DNA from: Helicoverpa zea
Taxonomy: Eukaryota > Arthropoda > Insecta > Lepidoptera > Noctuidae
DNA: 64,000 nt
NCBI RefSeq assembly: GCF_022581195.2
Contig: NC_061466.1
Location: 5,456,001-5,520,000, forward strand
Reading direction: 5' to 3'
A program made the translations under genes and the position numbers. Position 1 is the first letter of the stretch. Every line of letters begins with the position of its first letter. Below, piece by piece: positions 24,861 to 38,701 of the stretch. Under the pieces are notes generated by a model. That model saw only the letters and a list, made by a program, of their open reading frames with translations. It had not been told where the DNA came from and ran no database searches.

Positions 24861-27430
24861 GTAAGTAATTATTCGTTTTTTTCATCGGCGGCGTCACCTG
24901 GGTAAAACTTAGTTACCACAGGACTTCGAAAGTTGTGCTCGTTTAGTTTTCATTGAAAACGACTGCAATTGTTAATTGAATCTGTATTCGTGTTGCAAAG
25001 AGGACGGCAGCAATTATGGAGTGTAATAATGTTAGTGATACGTGTAGAGAATTGTGATTCTGTTCAGAGATATTCAAAATACTAATTTAAATAAAAGAAA
25101 CTTACACAGTTTCTCCTGATTTGTAAAGTAACTATAAAAGTTTTTAGACAGATTTAGCAACAGTCTAATTAAAGTACAATACTTGAAAATAACTGACGTT
25201 CCAATTCCGTCTGACAGATTACAAGCAACGGTCAGCATCACAGAATTAATTGTGGTATCAAATTTATGCTGTCCATTACCCGTCAACGCTGAACAAATGA
25301 CAGGTATCCGCTTACACCAGCACTGTGACCGCAGCTTAATCATAAAACCTTATAGAGCAAAGCGAGCGAAACTTTAGAAGGATCATAAATAATTTACTAC
25401 TATGTAGACGTTTTCCAGCTGAGCTACCGTGGCGACATTGCTTGATCACTTTCCAACATTGTAGGTTATTTATAGCCACAGTGTTACACGGTGCGCTAAT
25501 ATGACGAGCATGAATTTTGGTTTCGAGGCCTTTACCCTATTAACCTGCGACCTTATTCCGAGGGAATATTTTATTAAATTTAATGTACATTTTAATCTGA
25601 TAGACGAGAGTGACAGGGACGGACGGATATCGATAACTCTTGTCGCAGTAATTAATTTAGAAAGGGATGGCTTTCAATTATAAATGAGACATTAGAGATT
25701 TGGGTCCCAGTCGTTAGGTACAGGCTTTTGCAGTGTTCTTTAATTATTAGTGCGATGTCATAAGGTCTTTGAAAATTCTTCTGAAATACGAGTTTTAGTT
25801 AGGAATTAACTTTTCCATTAACCGTTTATATTTTACAATTTATAACAAGTAATCGAACTTGTTCGAAAAAGTTGAGGTTTGTTATATGATATCACAGGAC
25901 CAGTAGTTCACTAATTAAATTCTGTAAGTTCTCAAACACCTACAAAGCAGCTACTACCAACACCAACTCGAAAAAAATAAATAAAGATAATAATCCCAAT
26001 CCAACATCCACTCAAGCTATAAAGAAATCAATTCGCCAATATTTTAAGACGTGCAGAAGTCACGTCGTGTCCGTGGCTTCAGAATGACACCCTAGGGAGT
26101 GGACGTAAAGATTAACGTGGCGCGTCTGTCCTCAGGCCTAAATCACATTAGCCCCCCCTACTCTTTGTTTAATGCCATCTTGAGATGGACGGCCTTTGTC
26201 AATGAGGCTGTGATTTTTCTTCGTACCTGTGTTTTTTAAGAAAGTTGGTGGCTGTTTTTTTAGGAGACTGTCTTGGGAGTTTAGAATAGAGTGAGTTTAG
26301 AGTAAAGTATGTTTTTGAATGTGAATTCAACTTAGCAGTCAATGTAGCGCTACAATTCAGACATGTTTTTTGCCTATCGTAACGTTGTAAGTGCTTTTTA
26401 TTAAAGCAGAAAGATCTTGACAAAACTTTACATTGGAATAGAAATTGCATGTGACTTCAGAAAGTTACGATTTGTTAGCAAAATATATTTGAAACTCATC
26501 CCTATGCGTAATTTGCGTAATGACTGCAAAAAAATAAATTGTTCCAACATTTGTCCATCCTTTACTGGTAAGATCCAAAAATATCCATCGACATCGCTTG
26601 TTTTTTCTCCCCTTGATTGCGAAACTTTTGCGGTTCGTTCTACGCAAAAAAATGTCGAGTAATTTTTTGTTAGGCGAGTTCAAACGGTGTAACGATATAT
26701 TTATTGGTCCGGACATGTGAGGTCAAACTGTTGTTAGGACATTATGTGGCAAAAATGTCCATAGAGGACCAAAATGTCCGTGCCCTGACATTCGTTTGTT
26801 TGGTCATAAATAAAATTTATTAGACAAATAACGTTTTGTTCATCTCAACCAGTAAAATGTATAGAATTTATTTATAACGTTAGTAATGGAAAGTTTTAAG
26901 CGATATTGTGGAGCGATTTAAATTTCGCCCGCTTTATCGTTTTGGGTTATACTTTTAGTGGTCATTTTAAACTCTCATAAAAATTCTATCGCGTCGTGTG
27001 TCAGTGATATTAAAAATATTTCGATCCCACAAACATTCCTGTATGTTTCAGTCAGTGAGTTTGACAATTAAGCCGAGTTTGATTGGTACAGACGTGTTGA
27101 ACTGCAATAATTATATTACCGTCTCAGAGGAATAAATATATAGGCTTTGACTACTAAAAAGAAACAGTATTCTTAGAATTTTAACTAGAGCAAATATTTG
27201 ATCTTATACGACTGAGCTAAAAATCCCGGGAATTTCAACAAAGACTTTTCTCGTGTGAAGATTATTCAAAAGATACACTCGCACCATATACACTAGCATA
27301 TTTAACCATTTTTAATTTAACAGTCAATCGCCGTTAAACCTCATTAATCTATTATGCATACCAAAACCAGTAATCTATCAATAAGCAGTTCACGTTTGTT
27401 TGCTCACGTCAGCACGTGTTAATGACGGTT
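24861..27430. other. Non-coding spacer
   Basis: Small frames on both strands are unconvincing. A GC-richer patch at about 26040-26160 and another at about 25490-25650 may be conserved non-coding DNA. A 'ccagctgagctacc' at 25415-25428 resembles a reversed tRNA A box but lacks a matching B box. Confidence 0.5.
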
Positions 27431-27440
27431 CATGTCATGT

Positions 27441-27520
27441 GGGTACCGTATACTATACACTGTATAGTACCGTACCGTATAGAATACTATATCGTGTACT
27501 GTACTATACATATGGGTATT
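27441..27520. repeat. Palindrome-rich GTAC/TATA simple sequence
   Basis: Interleaved words such as 'ccgtatactatac', 'gtatagtaccgtaccgtata' and 'gtactgtactatac' give many overlapping short inverted repeats, for example actatac-act-gtatagt. It is probably simple-sequence DNA. Confidence 0.6.
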
Positions 27521-27835
27521 GTATGTGCGTAGACGGGCGCTTGGGGATGACAGGTGCAGTCAGTGTTTTGAAAGTAATTTAATGATAGTTTTTAAACGCG
27601 CAACGATGTGTTCATTTATTCATTGTTTGAAGGCATTGGTCCTTTAGTGATCCATCGGTGGATAAATATTTTCTACAATATGTTTTCATTGATCAAGGTC
27701 AAGAAACGAAGTATTCTGTGTGAAACTTTTTCTTTCAGCAATGAATAATATTTTTACTAAAAATACCTTACCAAACTTGGGGTTTATTTAGTTTCAAGTG
27801 AACATTTCATATAAAACGCGAGGTCGATAAACTCT

Positions 27836-27931
27836 CGTAGCATCGTAGGCTGTAAATCAGAGCGTGACGTCACACCGCAGAGCACGTCGACCGGTCGTAG
27901 CGTTCGTAGCACGTAGCTCGTAGCTGCTACG
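27836..27931. repeat. CGTAG-rich cluster
   Basis: CGTAG occurs at 27836, 27844, 27896, 27905, 27912 and 27919, and its complement CTACG at 27927, all within 96 bp, together with a TGACGTCA octamer at 27865-27872. The block is GC-rich against an AT-rich background. It could be a degenerate tandem repeat or a clustered binding site. Confidence 0.5.
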
Positions 27932-30900
27932 TACTTCATAAATCTGTAGCCGTATAACAGAATGTTTCACCAAGATTATTTTGTTATTGAATGTTAGTAC
28001 TTACTTAAGTTATTTTTATCGCTTTATTGTTTTGTTTTTCTTGTTGAAAGGTCAAATAAGTAATATAAAGATGTTTCCCTTGAGACGTATTAGGTAAAGG
28101 ACTCTTAGTCCAATAAAAACATTATTTTGTTGTGGCGATACTATTAATAAATTGCCATCATTATTATCCTTGCTAATATTCTTGGACGTCCAATAAACAA
28201 AATTGGTTTTATTAGCAATAATAAATAATGGTGATAGTTACTGTAAAATTACATCCGTTGTTAGAGAAATTTTAATATACATATTATTACTTTATTATTA
28301 AGTAACGATTCTTATAATACACAAACTACAACTATATCATAAATCTATAACTTCTAAGCAAATAAATAAAACTTTACGTGTATTACGACCACGAAAACAT
28401 TGCCAACAATATAATTAACACAACATAAAACAAATGAATGGCTGCGTAGATAAGATCTCTCTATTACTACCTCTTTGCTACCTCTAGTTATTTATTCTAA
28501 GGGCTGTTCAACTTTGTCGACATTGAAAACCCTTTACAGATGTCAGTACGAAGGGAGTCCGAACACACCCTTATTTAGGGAGCAACTTCGAAAAGAATAG
28601 GTTTCGGAGAAAGTTCTCGAAGTTCACTATTGGATTGAGAGAAAGAAACTACATACTTAAGGTTAGGTTAGGTAAGATTGACATGCTAAAGTTTTTTGAG
28701 TAGGACACAGATTTTTTTGGAGTCGAAATTTTATTGTGGTTAAGTAGGTATCTTAATTATTGTAAATTTAAAATGTAATGTAATACTGTAGGGAGATTTA
28801 ATCTTATATCAAAATAATTTTACGTGGAAGAAAATAGAACACTCCGTTGTTTAATTAATTAATTAGTATTTTGATGCTGCGGTACGTAATAATCTTTTGG
28901 ATAGTGTCCAAGGATTTCGTTGTAAGCCGATATTAAAATCATGCAGCTGAGAATAATGCTGATAGACAACATTATAATTCCATTGATTTATATTTAAAGA
29001 GTAAAATATATTTCCGTTTTTCTACCCATCTACATTTAATCAACCGTAGTAAACATGTTTCTTAACTGTTTTCTAATTCTAACAAAATATATTTTTGGCA
29101 AAACTGTTACTACTATTAGTACAAAGATATGAATACTGACTACAGCATCCCTTTTTCTTAACCAGCTAAAGAAAGTTCTTATCGGGCCTTAGGCTTTCCT
29201 ATGGAAGGACAAACCAACTCAATGAAAAGATGTAAATATACCTGATCGTTCCTAAATAGTCGGAAGTCTAACATAGATATGTAGGAATCTCACATTCCCC
29301 TTAAAACTCCCAACTTTCGTACAAATCAGTGTTAATTATTCGCGAGTATCGAAAACGAGAGAAACGTTTGTTGCATACAAGTTTACAAGTTTCACGTCTC
29401 GTTGAGATAAAGGACCAAAGAATTGCAGTCTATTTTATTTATAGACTTGTTGAAATTAATAAAACGAGTAACTGTGTAATTTGTTTCCATCATATACTTT
29501 GAAATAGGTACATATCTATTAATTGACGGGGAAAAAAGGTTGTTATGCAGCACTTTTAAGTGTAAGTTATAAGATTTTTATAAGATTAATTTTGTATTAA
29601 CACCGAAGTTTAGTTTATCTTATTAAACAGCAGTCCAAAGTCTCCATTTTTGAGACCACCATTATCTTACCTAACTTTATAAACAAACTCTCCAAACGAT
29701 GAAATTCCACCTTCAGTGTACAGACGCACGCACACACAGACACGCCATTACCACATTGTCAAACGCTTTCAAAGTATCAGGTGTACTCCATGAATACCTA
29801 ATCTTAATGGAGTATGTACATTTTCAGATAAGGGACGGAATAAATCATCGAACGAATGTTTTACCAAGTTCTTCCCTGTGGGAAGAAACAGATTGCACAA
29901 AGGACTCTCTTAAGAATAAAATTGTTTTATCGCGATTTCATGGGGACTTAAATGTTTGAGTTGTCATAAATGTTAAAGTGTGAAATGGGGAATTAGAAAT
30001 AAATGGCCTGTTTTAGATGAATTTTACTTATTGTTTCTTAAAGATTTCCTACATAAATTGACGGTAAAGTATTTATTGTTAAAATAGTTTAGTCGGGGGA
30101 CAAAAGCACCCACTTCTTAAAAGGGTGATATTTCAAACCTTACGGCCTCACTTTCTACATCAGCGAAAAAATGCTTGTAAGAACATGCAAAATTTGTACG
30201 GGATGAGATCATCGAGGCCAATCTGAATTAACTGACTATAAAATACGTAAAACACGTGTACGGAAAAAGAGATTATCATTAACATTTTAATGCAAAATTC
30301 CAATGCCTAAAGAATTTAAACGACGAATCCCACACAAGAGCAAAGTCTAGATCAGTGTAAATATTTATATAAGAAATCCAACCAGAATGTGCAAATATAT
30401 AAAAGCAAGAATGTTAATGTTATGTGAATATTACACGTGCTACGAATATCACTTTAATCCTTCTGTTAAAAAGTAACAGCTGAAAAAAAAGGACGATTTC
30501 ACTGAGAACGGACAACACGAAAACGAAATAATTCTCACAAAAAAGCCTCGGTTAGATAACGTTTTCCTGCAGCGACCGAGCCGAAAATACGAAATTGATC
30601 TCTATATCGCAAGTCATAAATAACATTTTTAATATCTCTGCGAATTTTCCGACAGATTTCCAGCCGCTCAACCGAATTCGGAATTAATCCTGTTGCGTTA
30701 GAGTTGGTAATTGCGTGTATTATGTCCTATGGGGTTTGCAGGCGCCGGCGTTCGTCACGTTTAAATATGATTTATGCAAGTAATTTAGTTAAGTACATAT
30801 AGACATTACGAGGTACGGATAGATTAAAATGTTCGTCGGTTGGTAGATCCTTTTGTGGTGTCGTATTCTTGCTGTGACAATGAATTATGGTCCTTTACCT

Positions 30901-33590
30901 CAGTAGAACAGTGCGGTGTGAAGATGACGTCATTCGAATATTAACGACATTGCTGTTAATTATCGTTATTACATTATGTTTGTGACATGTCTGTGTTATT
31001 ACATTTTATGGTTAACAAGCGCCATATTTTGCATCTTTATTACTTGTAACGCGATTAGTGTTATTATATCTAATTAAGATATTGGACTAATTGTGTCTAC
31101 TGTTGCCAACTCGAGAATGAGTCACTTCCTGACGACTGTTGAATTTGCATTTTGTCGCTGGCGATAAATAGGTTGACGACTTCCTTGATTACCGGAACTG
31201 TTAGTTACCTTGAGATAAAAAAAGAAGAACGCGAGTATTTTTTATGTAGATTATATTCGTGCATCATTCATAGAATTGTAACGTTAAAGTTCTAGAAAAG
31301 TCTATAAGCTCCATTGAGTGTTAAGGTCACTAACAAGGTTATGATATCAACAACTATTTGCAAAAGACATGTCACTAAAATTCTCCGTCTAATGGACGGC
31401 TAGACGACGCCATTCAAGCCTTCAACACGCCTAACATCCTCAAATATGTTTTGCAAATAACCCACTAAAACCTGGAGTCTAAAATAAAATATAACGAGTG
31501 GTACATAATACCATTGTAGTATATATTCATAGAAGTAAAATGGCCACTTTTGTGTCGTGTCTATTTCGGACTACAATGCCTTTGGGTGTGACGGACTACG
31601 AGCGTCGGCGACGTATAAAATTTCCATACAGAGAGTTCAAGGCTGAAATTGCGTGTGATTCATAAGCGGTAGCGGTTTGAAAGTACTTACGAATAAAGTC
31701 TGCAGAGATTAGAAAAAAGTACCTGGATAAAAATAAAAGAAATACCCCGATAAGAAATGATTATTTTTGTAAACCGTAGCTTTTTAACGTATTGCATAAA
31801 ACTACCAGAGATTGTTTACAGATACTGGCTATAAGTCAAATAGTTAGCTAGCAATTCTAATCTGAATTGGATCGGAGCGACGGTTATAAGATGCTAGTGG
31901 GATCAATTTCAAGCCAATTGTTTCCGATTGATAATAATAATGTCGACAATGTCTTAAACTTACACCTACCTACCTATATACATATATTTTTTTTCATCAT
32001 AAGTTTATAATACAGTAATTTTTTTGTTGCAATCCCAAAAAACTTTCAAACACACATCTTATTACCTGGACCACACTCCATGGCTACTATGACTCACCAG
32101 CCGCCTGGAAAACTCTTCAGGCGGTCACGTGACACCCGCATGACGTAACCATGCTAGCATCGTGCGAACACTATTGACATAGAATGTAATGCGCAATATT
32201 AATTATGCAAATGCCGTACAACATCATTGTATGTAGATAGAATTAAATTTAAAAACAGTAAAAATAAATTTTACTACTTTATTTCGTCGAAAACAGCGAC
32301 GATGACTGTTGTGCATTTTGATTTACTAGGAAAAGTACTTACTTGCGTAGGAGTATGTAATTTTATTTTAATTTTGGTCTATTTTTGGGTGTACATTTCC
32401 ATTTTAACCTATGGCTTTTAAAGTCACGATTAGGCACCTTTTATAACAAACATTACATAATTCAAATGTTGCAGGTAAAAAGAAATGTTTGGTTACTTTA
32501 TTCCGTGTTTTAAATTAACCAAAGAAAAAAACCGCTTAGGAACAATTTGGTTTGACTTACCGAACCTACAAATTCATTGAGCGTATATTTGGTCAAGCCT
32601 CTTTTCTGACCAATGGGTATAACATATTGCCAAAAATAAAACAACCCATATATTTGTTGCTGCCAAAAATGATTAACGCCGACAGATTCCTAAGCAATAT
32701 TGCGCCTAATTTACTGACAGGCTTTATTTATTTGCTCTTACAACTTACTCGAGGGTCGTCTAATGATGTATGGGCGTAATATATGGCGATTAACTTGCAG
32801 TTTCTGACCGGCCCCTTACGGTGCAAGTGCAACGATACCGTATGGAACGAATGTTGGTTTCTCACGCGACCGTATTTTAGAAGGAGGATAAAGCGGTTAT
32901 GGGGTTGGTGATAGATTTCTTTTGATTCTTGTGGTGAATTTACGGATACTTTATCGTGCAAATATCGTGCTAGAGTCCTGAATTAAAAAGGTGAGGAAGT
33001 CGAATAGAAATGTGTTTTAAACCATGAATTAACGATACTTCTCATTGGAATAGAATAAGTTTTTTTTACCGACTTTAAATATTTTAAAGCTTGTCTGTTA
33101 GTCAGGCGTACTGTTCGTGTACCTGTGTAATATATGTAGGTTCCTAGAAAAATGTATTGATGACTACCATATTTTTATCAAAAATAGTAGTAGCAGACGT
33201 TCCGCAAAATGAGTAGGCGTGAGAATTTTCCGCGCTAATTCGGACGCCGGTTCCAAAATAAATATCGGAATTCAGACAATCCAAATATTTGCGATGACTC
33301 AATTTGTTGCTAAAAAATTGTTTTCACATTCTTTGTCTGTGGTTTCGAGAGTAATTCCTGCTAATTTATTGAGTCTACAGTCGTTTAATTTTATGTTATT
33401 GCGTCTATAGACACCACTTAATTTTCCTAGTTTATTTCGTAAACAATTTATCCATCATCATCTAAAATCCGCGCCTAAATCTGTCAATATGTCTATCATG
33501 CATAACACAGAGTAAACGATTTTAATCGAATATCAGTAGACTAACATAATTTTGCTCTCGTAATTCAACAATAACAGCCTTACTACAACA
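27932..33590. other. Long AT-rich non-coding stretch
   Basis: No frame exceeds about 86 codons. A weak fold-back lies at about 28150-28245, around 'attattatccttgctaatat'. GC-richer patches at about 30540-30750 and 31560-31640 (the latter with TATAAAA at 31614-31620) lack coding support. A TGACGTCA is at 30925-30932. I see no recognised transposons. Confidence 0.5.
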
Positions 33591-33698
33591 AGTTAAACAT
33601 CTGTTGAACACATGTCTAAAAAAAATGTGGCTGCAAAATGGACCTTATTTCAATGTCATACTTATTTTTTTAGACAAGTGTTCAACAGATGTTTAACT
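33591..33698. repeat. Short hairpin element (34-bp stem), MITE-like or precursor-like
   Basis: The arms 33591-33624 and 33665-33698 are complementary with a single mismatch and enclose a 40-nt loop. The arm starts 'agttaaacatctgttgaaca'. The size also resembles a microRNA precursor, but the near-perfect stem and poly-A/T inner ends fit a tiny MITE better. No mature microRNA that I know is recognised. Confidence 0.7.
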
Positions 33699-36656
33699 GT
33701 TTACGCCAGACTTATAAAATAAAGCTTATATGCATTTTTTCTTCAGTCTCCGCAGAGTGGTTCGTTTTCAATTAACGATATAGAGATTTTCCACGTCGTC
33801 GGTCGTAATCCGAACTGGCCTTAATGGAGCGCAAAAAAACCTCTTGACGTTTTTTCTAGGCTGTGTATTGAAATTACTTTTTGGCGAAGACTAGTATAGA
33901 GGGTTAGAATTTAATTGAAAACCTTCGTTATGACTGGACGTTAACATGTTTGCTTTTAAATTGGTTTTTCAGGTGAAAATTGTTTTCTTTTTTTTTCCGG
34001 TCAAAATAAATGATTTTTGAATTGAAAACAATAGCAGAGAGATTAAAAAAAGTATTCTATACTAGGACAGCTCACGTTTTAGTTTTAGTTTAGTCATTTT
34101 TTTCTCTAAAATATTTAATCATCAATCGTTTAGTAGAACTAAATCATTATATCCATAGAGCATTTCCACCCATAAACGATTTTAATCCAGCCGGCACTTA
34201 ACCATTTCTGATGGTAATATCCACGTAGGATTCTCATCTTGGTCGCCATTTTAATTGTAATTACTGGCCTGATGTGCTATTTGTATGCAATATTCAAACC
34301 TGGAATGCATAAAAAAAATTAAATGGAAAAGGTTGCGTTTATATTCAGGATGAAGGGAAACAAATTACTGGCTGAATACACGGAAAATCGAAAACCGAAT
34401 GCTCGAATTTCAAAAAAATATATTTCATAGTGAATTTATTGAGAGTCAGTTTTATATTGTTTTATTTTTAAATGAAAATGGTTGAAATAAATCTTGTTTT
34501 ATTTTTAAATTATCATAATCGGTTTTATGTTTATTTTTATGCGTTAAGCTGCATTTTCTATTCAAAAGGTACGTGTAGGAAAAAATGGGGACAATGCAAT
34601 GAACGCCATTCTGATAGTATCGCCCTTGAACATGAACGTCCATATTGATTCAAGTGGTTTCTATAGAACAATGACTAACTCAAACAGTAATAGAATTAAG
34701 GTATAAAATCTAGTAGGTAGTTATTTGTTTATTTCTTTGCGATGATGCGCTTTGTCACTATTGATGTTATTTTTAAAATTGTTTCACATATTACGGGAAT
34801 TCCTTGAGGATAAATTCTTTCTAAATTACGATTACATGAATAATAAAAAGCTCGAATGCATTGTTTTCCAGTGAATACAGTCATTTTATATACGATTCAT
34901 TTATAGATATAAAAATGTACTACAATTTTTATATTTATGGACACCAATACATAACAACTAAATATGTATTTAAATCAATTTACATAGTATAGGTTTTTAA
35001 CTAGTCATAACCCTTATTTACTACTCCAAATAATTTTCTTTCGAGCTCATCTCAACAAAACAATTTTCTTCTCATCTCAAGACCAATCAAAATCAGTTTC
35101 ACTTAACTACCACTCTATCGTCGCGTGTCTCCAAGGCCATTATTCAGATGGACTGGCTTCTAGATGAGTGGTGTTCCGACACGCAACCTCTCGTGAGCCA
35201 GATGCCTGCAGATTGATCCATCCCGGTCATTAAGGTGAAAGGCTCCCATAGGGAGAAGCATGGGGTAGATCTGTGAAAAATAAGTAGTTACGTTCCTTTA
35301 ATGGCTTGTATTTTTAAAGCGGGTGGGTGTGTTTTTCTTAGGTGGGGTATGTGTGGGGAATTTTATAGATGGTTTGTGGTTGCTAAGGAAAATTGTTGGC
35401 AAAAGTTGAAATGTTAATTAGAATTTAAGCAAACAGAAATAAATGCCGCTGCGACTCTTGATGTTAAGGAAATGTATTTTATTTTTATAAAAAAATACAC
35501 TTTTTATTTACCTACCTTTAGTAGGTACTGTAATAGAAATTGTTTTCCAAGTTTTGATATTGCCCTTATAGTCATTTTTTGTGGCTTACTTGAATTATGG
35601 ATAACCAAAACAGTCTTTCCCTTTAATAATGTCGGCTATAAAGATTAAGAATAATTAATGTAATAAAATAACTGGAAGTCATTTGCGGTTTCCATGAAGA
35701 CGTGACTACAGAAATAGAAGTCTTAGGCTATCGTCTTATCTCGTAAAAATATCGCTTTTCGGTAGCCATTAAGATATTAAGATTATAAATAAACAACTAA
35801 TAATCTATATTATATCAATGGTTATCATGTTTTTCTATTTGTCAAAGATTATAGTAATCAATCAAATGTTATTTTTGTCATTTTGTCATGTTTGCAATGC
35901 TGGAAATAATTTGCTTTACAAAATAGCTTATACTGAAGTACTTGGGTACGCTCCCAGTTGACAGCGATGGGGATGATTTTTTTGACGCGTTTTAGTTTAG
36001 TGTTTATTGTTTTTTTTTTGTTTTATTAGGACAGTTTTTTATGTATTGTAAATATGTAAATAAACTTTGGAAATTTAGATAACCAAGGGTTATACTAAAG
36101 TCAATATTCAAATTGTTGCATTTGCTTTTAGCCGGTTCAGTGAACAAAAGTAAAGTCTATCCAGACTGAAATAATAACTTACCTAGATAGACAGTGACCC
36201 TTGACATTTCTCTGAATATCTCAGAAGATAAAATTTCCTATTCTCACGGGTTTTGTGACCTAAGTAACAAACTTATACTTGATTAACTTTATGTTCGTGA
36301 TTTGAATATTTTTAGGAATCTGAGTATCAGAACTTTTCCGAAGTTACTTCTGACTCCGTTTCGGTAGTAAAAATGTTTTATCGTTTGTTTGTAGTAATTA
36401 AAATTTGACAGACGAAAAAGAAGAAACAAGTAAACATTTCTTCAATTTATTTCCATGTGCCAAAATGCCATTTACCTTCCAATACTTATATTAGTAGTTA
36501 GCAGAACTGTGTATGTAAATCTCCTAGAGGAATTATAACCCTATACGGAACTACAACTCCCAGCATGAGTAAGCCTATTTCAAGGTCCCAAAATGCTCGT
36601 GTATCAGAACAACAGTTAATCCCTGCATACAAGGCTCTTACCGTCACGTGTTAGAA
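33699..36656. other. Non-coding spacer
   Basis: No coding signal. The 17-nt string 'ttgttttatttttaaat' is repeated near 34456 and 34495. A GC-richer patch at about 35120-35275 is unexplained. Confidence 0.5.
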
Positions 36657-37071
36657 CATGGAGAACAAAATTACTAGTGGAGGTGCCATAACAGATACCG
36701 CGGTCGTGGTTTAAAAACAGGCCTACGAAGGAATGTGATGACACTCCCTCACTCTGCTAACCCACAGTGGGAGGGGTTATTTGATGATTTCCCATTTCAT
36801 AACGGAAAATCGCCTAAGAAAACAGCGCGCTAAAATGTGAGTGGGCCGGTGGTGAGGAACGCGACTGTTTTCGTCTTTATACGCCTTCTATGGACCGGAC
36901 CATTTTTTGGTAATACCAAAAATCGTTGATAGATGTCTCAAAGAACACAAAAATTCGTTAGGTCAGCCATAACTATCATTTTGCTCATACCCATAGCACG
37001 AACTTGACTTAGAAGAAGGCGCCTGACCTATCTGCATTATGGAATCTCCGCTGATCTTTTCTTGCTCTATG
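36657..37071. mobile_element. Diverged non-autonomous relative of the P-like transposon
   Basis: The left end reads 'catggagaacaaaattacta' then 'gtggaggtgcc', matching the terminal repeat of the P-like element at 49171 and 63594 with several substitutions. About 115 bp further in, 'cgcctaagaaaacagcgcgc', 'gtgaggaacgcgactg', 'ttatacgccttctatgg' and 'accattttttgg' follow in the same order as the subterminal sequence of 63594-63750. A degraded right terminal repeat, 'ctccgctgatcttttcttgc', lies at 37046-37065. No clean 8-bp target duplication is visible. It encodes nothing; an old MITE-like derivative is the best reading. Confidence 0.7.
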
Positions 37072-38203
37072 CTGGAACAATAGAACAACATGCATGAAGC
37101 CTTATGTATGTCGACTATACGGAGTCAACCCGTGACTACCGCTGGGTATTTTTAAACTGTGATCTTGTTGCGAAGTTGGTTGAAGATAAAGGTCGGATTA
37201 AAAGGTTGTTTGTGGTTGTTGTAGGTCGTGTTCGGGTTAAATATGTGGTTTGATAAGGAATTAAAACATTCGAGGGTGTTGTTGATTTTTTACTATTGTA
37301 CAATATAATGTACTGGTATTTTAGATATATAACTGTCTTTATTCTAGTCATTGAATACTTTGAAAACTCCGGAAAATTAGTTTCTTGTAGGTCAGGCAAA
37401 GCACCGGGGTTCTTCTACTAACAGCACAAAAATAGGTCCTATTGATATTACTCCTTTTCTTCACTGTAACCACTTCTGCAATCAACCAACCAATCTTATC
37501 AGCGAAGTAGAAAGAAGCCATCCTATAATAAACAAAAGAAAAACACCTAGACAAAAGGGGACGTAAATATGCGTTCATACAGCGATCAGAAACGTCATTT
37601 TACGTCATAAATCTCACTGATCCTTGCAAGAGATCAACCCGGTACAATATGGATGATGAATGCGTGTTTTTTTACCAAATATATTTATATTTTGGTAGAG
37701 AATATGCGTAGCGAATGGAGAATATTCGAACTGTAATGGAGAAATATTTAATACTTACATTTATGTATTGCAAGCATTTATTTAAATCTATAGGTAGACC
37801 CATAGGTATGGTATAATCACTATGCAAATTTTTGCTGCTTCATATATCCTTAAAGTCATTGACCTCTCAAAGCTAATTAGTTGAAATATCTTAGATAATA
37901 TAAGCTATATCATATGTATACCGATCAATAGTGATTGCATAATATTTTGTAACATTTCCCTATTAACGAACAAAACAATATAGTAATAGGGTGACCTGAC
38001 AACTTATCGAGATAAGATTTGCCTAAGTACCGATAATGACACGTATAGCATTAATAAAATACGATATTTTGTAAGAGTGTATGTTTGTTTATTCATTATA
38101 TTTCACTTTAACATAGACTTATGCCCAGAAAACTTACTTAATGTACAGTAGCTTAAACATCAAAATATAATTAATACCTCTAAAGATTTTTATCAACACG
38201 AAA
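37072..38203. other. Non-coding spacer
   Basis: Only short, unrecognised frames on the minus strand. No repeats are recognised. Confidence 0.5.
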
Positions 38204-38581
38204 CGCGGACGAATTCGCGGGAGGTTGCTGGTGTGATGAAATGCAAAAATCAGATGACTAAGCACAATGACTGATGCCTTTTTGTACATTATCCTTTTTG
38301 ACATTGATACTATCTTGTTACTAGCTGTTAGGTATAGATAATGCAACATCTAAAGCATCAACAAAAGACAATAGCAGATGCATATGGTGTAAGTTATTCA
38401 ATGAAGTACCTAAATAAACCTACTCGTAAATATAAGATACTAGCTTCTGACAAAAACTATCCTATTAGTATGTCCTTCCTCCGGGGTTAAGCTACTCCCC
38501 TCTAATTTTCAGCTCAAGCGGTTCAGCCATTCTTGAGGTATAAAATGTGTAACTAACACAGCTTTCTTTTATATATGTAGA
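38204..38581 (-). mobile_element. Degenerate Helitron-like fragments
   Basis: At 38204-38235 'cgcggacgaattcgcggga' resembles the pre-terminal hairpin seen at 63016-63035 of the other Helitron-like copy. At 38439-38581 the text 'aaaactatcctatt', 'tttcagctcaagcggttcag' and a final 'atatatgtagat' looks like a worn, reversed copy of the class whose forward start is 'atctatactaatat'. Boundaries are uncertain and substitutions are many. Confidence 0.45.
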
Positions 38582-38701
38582 TGAAACAACACTAATATAA
38601 AAAAGGCGTGTCAATTTCTTTCACCTTATTTCAGTATCATTCAGAAACCTCAAACATGTAAATCACTTCAGCAAAGTCAAATTAGCACTCATCTTCATTG
38701 A

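Noticed and set aside
25405..25445. tRNA-like A box on the minus strand ('ggtagctcagctgg')
   Set aside because: No B box lies at the right distance and no acceptor stem forms.
28655..28680. Telomere-like TTAGG repeats ('aaggttaggttaggtaag')
   Set aside because: Only two or three units, too few for an interstitial telomere array.
36657..37071. Clear 8-bp target duplication of the diverged P-like copy
   Set aside because: The best candidates (about 'tgttagaa' and 'tgctggaa') match at only six of eight positions, so I do not claim it.
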